Source: Micromonospora sp. MA102
GTDB lineage: Bacteria; Actinomycetota; Actinomycetes; Mycobacteriales; Micromonosporaceae
Direction of reading: 5' to 3'
DNA length: 64,000 nucleotides
Assembly (NCBI RefSeq): GCF_025460765.1
Contig: NZ_JAMWEG010000003.1
Span: forward strand, 62,001 to 126,000
Part shown: piece by piece, positions 62,213-64,000 of the stretch
Layout: every line of letters starts with the position of its first letter
Numbering within the stretch: the first letter of the stretch is position 1
The notes under the pieces: generated by a model
The model's input: the letters and a program-made list of their open reading frames with translations, nothing else
Databases searched by the model: none
Told to the model about the DNA's origin: nothing
Position numbers and translations under genes: made by a program

Positions 62213-64000
62213 TCACGCCTCCAGATCAGCCAGGACGGTCGGCAGCTGCCCGGCGGCCTGGGCGACCGCGGCGGGGGTGGTGTCCAGGTGGTCGAGCAGC
62301 CCGTCGACGTACGACACGTCGACCCGGACCTTCTGCACGCGACCGTCGACGTCGCGCATGACGAACTCGCGGAAGCCGAGCCGGGCGGCCGAGCCGCTGT
62401 CGGCCTGCGACAGCGAGGCGAGGGTGGCCTCGTAGCCGTCGTTGACCGGCACCCGGAGCAGGCGCAGCGCCTCGGAGGCGATCTCGGTGTCCTCGGCGAT
62501 GCGGCCGACGAAGACGGTGGAGACCAGGTTCTGCACGTCGAGCCCGAGGATGTCCTTCGGGTTCTGCGATGCGACCAGCGCGGCGAGGTTCCACTTGCGG
62601 GAGTCGCGGGCCAGGCGGACCAGGAACGACCGGCCGGAGCGCCAGCCCTCCATGAAGTGCGCCTCGTCCAGGCCGACCAGCTTGCGGGAGGACATCGAGC
62701 CGCCGTAGCAGCGGCGGACGGCCAGCCGGTGCGCGGTGTGCAGCATCGGCAGGGCCAGGGCCTCCTCGGCCGACCAGTATTCTCGCTCGATCTTGAGGTC
62801 GGGCAGCCGGAGCCCGGCCATGGTGATCACGGTGAGCGCCGCGTCGGCGCCGAGCAGCCCCTCCGGTGGCCGGCCGAAGAAGAGCATGGCCAGCGGCATC
62901 TCGGCGGTGTCGAGGAGCAGGTTGGCCAGCTCCCGGCCGGCGTCGTCGTCGAGCCCCTGCAGGCAGGCGACCACGTCGTCCAGGGTGGAGGTCTCCTCGG
63001 CCGGCACCTGGCGTACGGCGTGCCGGAACAGGGTGGCCGTGGACGCCTCCCGGGCCACCTGCGGCGGCACCAGCATCATGCAGATGTCCTGCACCAGCAT
63101 CCGGCGCTCGGCGCGGGCGTTGGAGACCGCGATCTCGAATTCCCGGTCGCCGGACGCCCCGGCGCCGAACTCGCTGCGCAGCGGCGTGGGGATCAGCGCG
63201 TACGGCGCCAGGGTGCCCTGCTCCGAGCCGGTCAGGTTGAGCACCCGCGAGTACGGCGCGAGCTCGGGCATGGCGCAGAGCCGGGCGAGTGGGCCGGACG
63301 GGTCGAGCAGGGTCACCTGCACGCCGCGCCGGGCGGCCAGGTAGCCGAGCGCGCCGAGCAGGGTGGACTTGCCACCGCCCGGCTCGGCGACGAAGACGGC
63401 GAGGCCGGAGCGCTCGCGGACCTCCATGGGGAAGTGCAGGTCGAGGAAGACCGGGCGGCGGCAGGTGCCGGCGGTCCGCCCGATCAGGTCGCCGCGCCGG
63501 TCGCCGACCGTGGAGGCGGCCTGGGGCAGGGCGGCGGCGAGCAGGTTGACCGGCATCCGCCGGACGTAGCCGGTGTTGGCGATCGGCTCGCCGGGGATGA
63601 ACTCGCGGGCCAGCCAGTCCTGGTTCTTCGGGTGCTGGAGCGAGATGCGCAGCTCGCGCGAGTAGAGCTGGATGAGCCGGCGGGCCCGCTCCAGGCACTC
63701 CTCGCGGGTCCGGCCGCCGACCGCGATCCGGTGCCAGCCGTGCGCGCGGGCCGAGTCCACCGGCAGGCCGGTGGTCATCTCGTCGCCGATCACCAGCGCC
63801 CGCTTGGCCAGCCGCTCCAGCTCGGGCGGCGCGTCGATGCCGTGCTCGGCGTAGTCGAGTTGCTGGGAGCGGATCATCCGGAGCCGGTGTTCGAGGTTCC
63901 GGAAGGAGTCGCCCGGGCCGAGGATGTCGACCCGGGTGGAGAGCTCCATGGGCCACGGCAGCCGCTCGTGGAAGTGCAGCCAGGGCTCGTGCCGCTCGGG
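62213..64000 (-). CDS. VirB4/TraE-like secretion ATPase, 5' end outside window
   Basis: At least 595 residues; the frame is open to base 64000, so the start is missing (ATG 63949 is internal, since coding continues upstream as HEPWLHFHERLPWP). Walker A is AEPGGGKSTLLG (63350-63388) and Walker B LVGLDEAHF (around 62660), the VirB4/TraE pattern, with further family-like stretches VASQNPKDILG and FVGRIAED. VirB4 powers assembly and transport in type IV secretion and conjugation. It is the first visible gene of a tightly coupled minus-strand operon. No relaxase or VirD4 gene is in the window. Confidence 0.9.
   Translation of the reverse strand, partial: PERHEPWLHFHERLPWPMELSTRVDILGPGDSFRNLEHRLRMIRSQQLDYAEHGIDAPPELERLAKRALVIGDEMTTGLPVDSARAHGWHRIAVGGRTREECLERARRLIQLYSRELRISLQHPKNQDWLAREFIPGEPIANTGYVRRMPVNLLAAALPQAASTVGDRRGDLIGRTAGTCRRPVFLDLHFPMEVRERSGLAVFVAEPGGGKSTLLGALGYLAARRGVQVTLLDPSGPLARLCAMPELAPYSRVLNLTGSEQGTLAPYALIPTPLRSEFGAGASGDREFEIAVSNARAERRMLVQDICMMLVPPQVAREASTATLFRHAVRQVPAEETSTLDDVVACLQGLDDDAGRELANLLLDTAEMPLAMLFFGRPPEGLLGADAALTVITMAGLRLPDLKIEREYWSAEEALALPMLHTAHRLAVRRCYGGSMSSRKLVGLDEAHFMEGWRSGRSFLVRLARDSRKWNLAALVASQNPKDILGLDVQNLVSTVFVGRIAEDTEIASEALRLLRVPVNDGYEATLASLSQADSGSAARLGFREFVMRDVDGRVQKVRVDVSYVDGLLDHLDTTPAAVAQAAGQLPTVLADLEA

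Noticed and set aside
53852..64000. Integrative conjugative element
   Set aside because: No integrase, relaxase, direct-repeat att sites or tRNA target could be seen within the window, so mobility is not claimed.

Overview
The window is about 64 kb of very GC-rich DNA with a strong G/C bias at third codon positions, GTG starts, GTGA/ATGA stop-start overlaps and many apparently leaderless genes. Gene content (WhiB-type regulator, type VII secretion genes, PASTA-type cell-wall context, Crp, MarP, FtsH) points to an actinomycete, most likely of the Micromonosporaceae (Micromonospora-like). No rRNA, tRNA, CRISPR array, transposase or integrase was recognised. All assignments rest on motifs and gene order read by eye; no database search was run.

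Region 1 (1-7706): a class A penicillin-binding protein (cut off by the window edge), the WhiB4/WblA regulator, two ArsA/GET3-like ATPases with a small membrane protein, a DUF4177 protein, a RidA-like protein and a metallo-beta-lactamase-fold hydrolase. This is the same order as ponA2-whiB4-Rv3680-Rv3679-Rv3678A-Rv3678c-Rv3677c of Mycobacterium tuberculosis. Region 2 (7703-28930) interrupts that order. It holds a large adenylate cyclase/ATPase fused protein, a Ser/Thr kinase, a GH25 lysozyme, a seven-gene minus-strand acyl-CoA operon (TetR, TIGR03084, AtuA-like, acyl-CoA dehydrogenase, carboxylase beta and alpha, second dehydrogenase), an amino-acid permease with an acetamidase-like partner, and a phosphoesterase. 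Region 3 (29082-35318) resumes the conserved order with crp, then nth, a TlpA-like thioredoxin, a Nudix CoA pyrophosphatase and marP, with cbiZ and capA between crp and nth.

Region 4 (35330-43829): two PAP2 phosphatases, then type VII (ESX) components mycP and eccC on the minus strand facing away from eccD on the plus strand; no EccB, EccE or WXG100 substrate is visible. Region 5 (43893-53851) is housekeeping in the conserved order ppa, dacB, a zinc metalloprotease, tilS, hpt, ftsH, folE, broken only by a GlxA-type AraC regulator and a divergent mini-protein.

Region 6 (53907-64000) lies where folP-folB-folK follow folE in many actinobacteria. It contains an EccC-like protein that has lost its key ATPase residues, translationally coupled to a membrane protein, and then a tightly packed minus-strand operon resembling the core of a Gram-positive type IV secretion system: VirB4/TraE-like ATPase (cut by the window end), VirB6-like membrane protein, TcpC/VirB8-like protein, a lytic-transglycosylase/M23 hydrolase and an unknown protein. 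This is the best candidate for an undescribed system here.

Recurring regulatory themes: TANNNT boxes 6-8 nt before start codons (leaderless transcripts) on about a dozen genes; direct TCAGC repeats with an 11-bp period in front of both protease genes marP and ftsH; and a dispersed intercistronic repeat that ends in the Shine-Dalgarno sequence of the next gene. Strong GC-rich hairpins end most convergent gene pairs.
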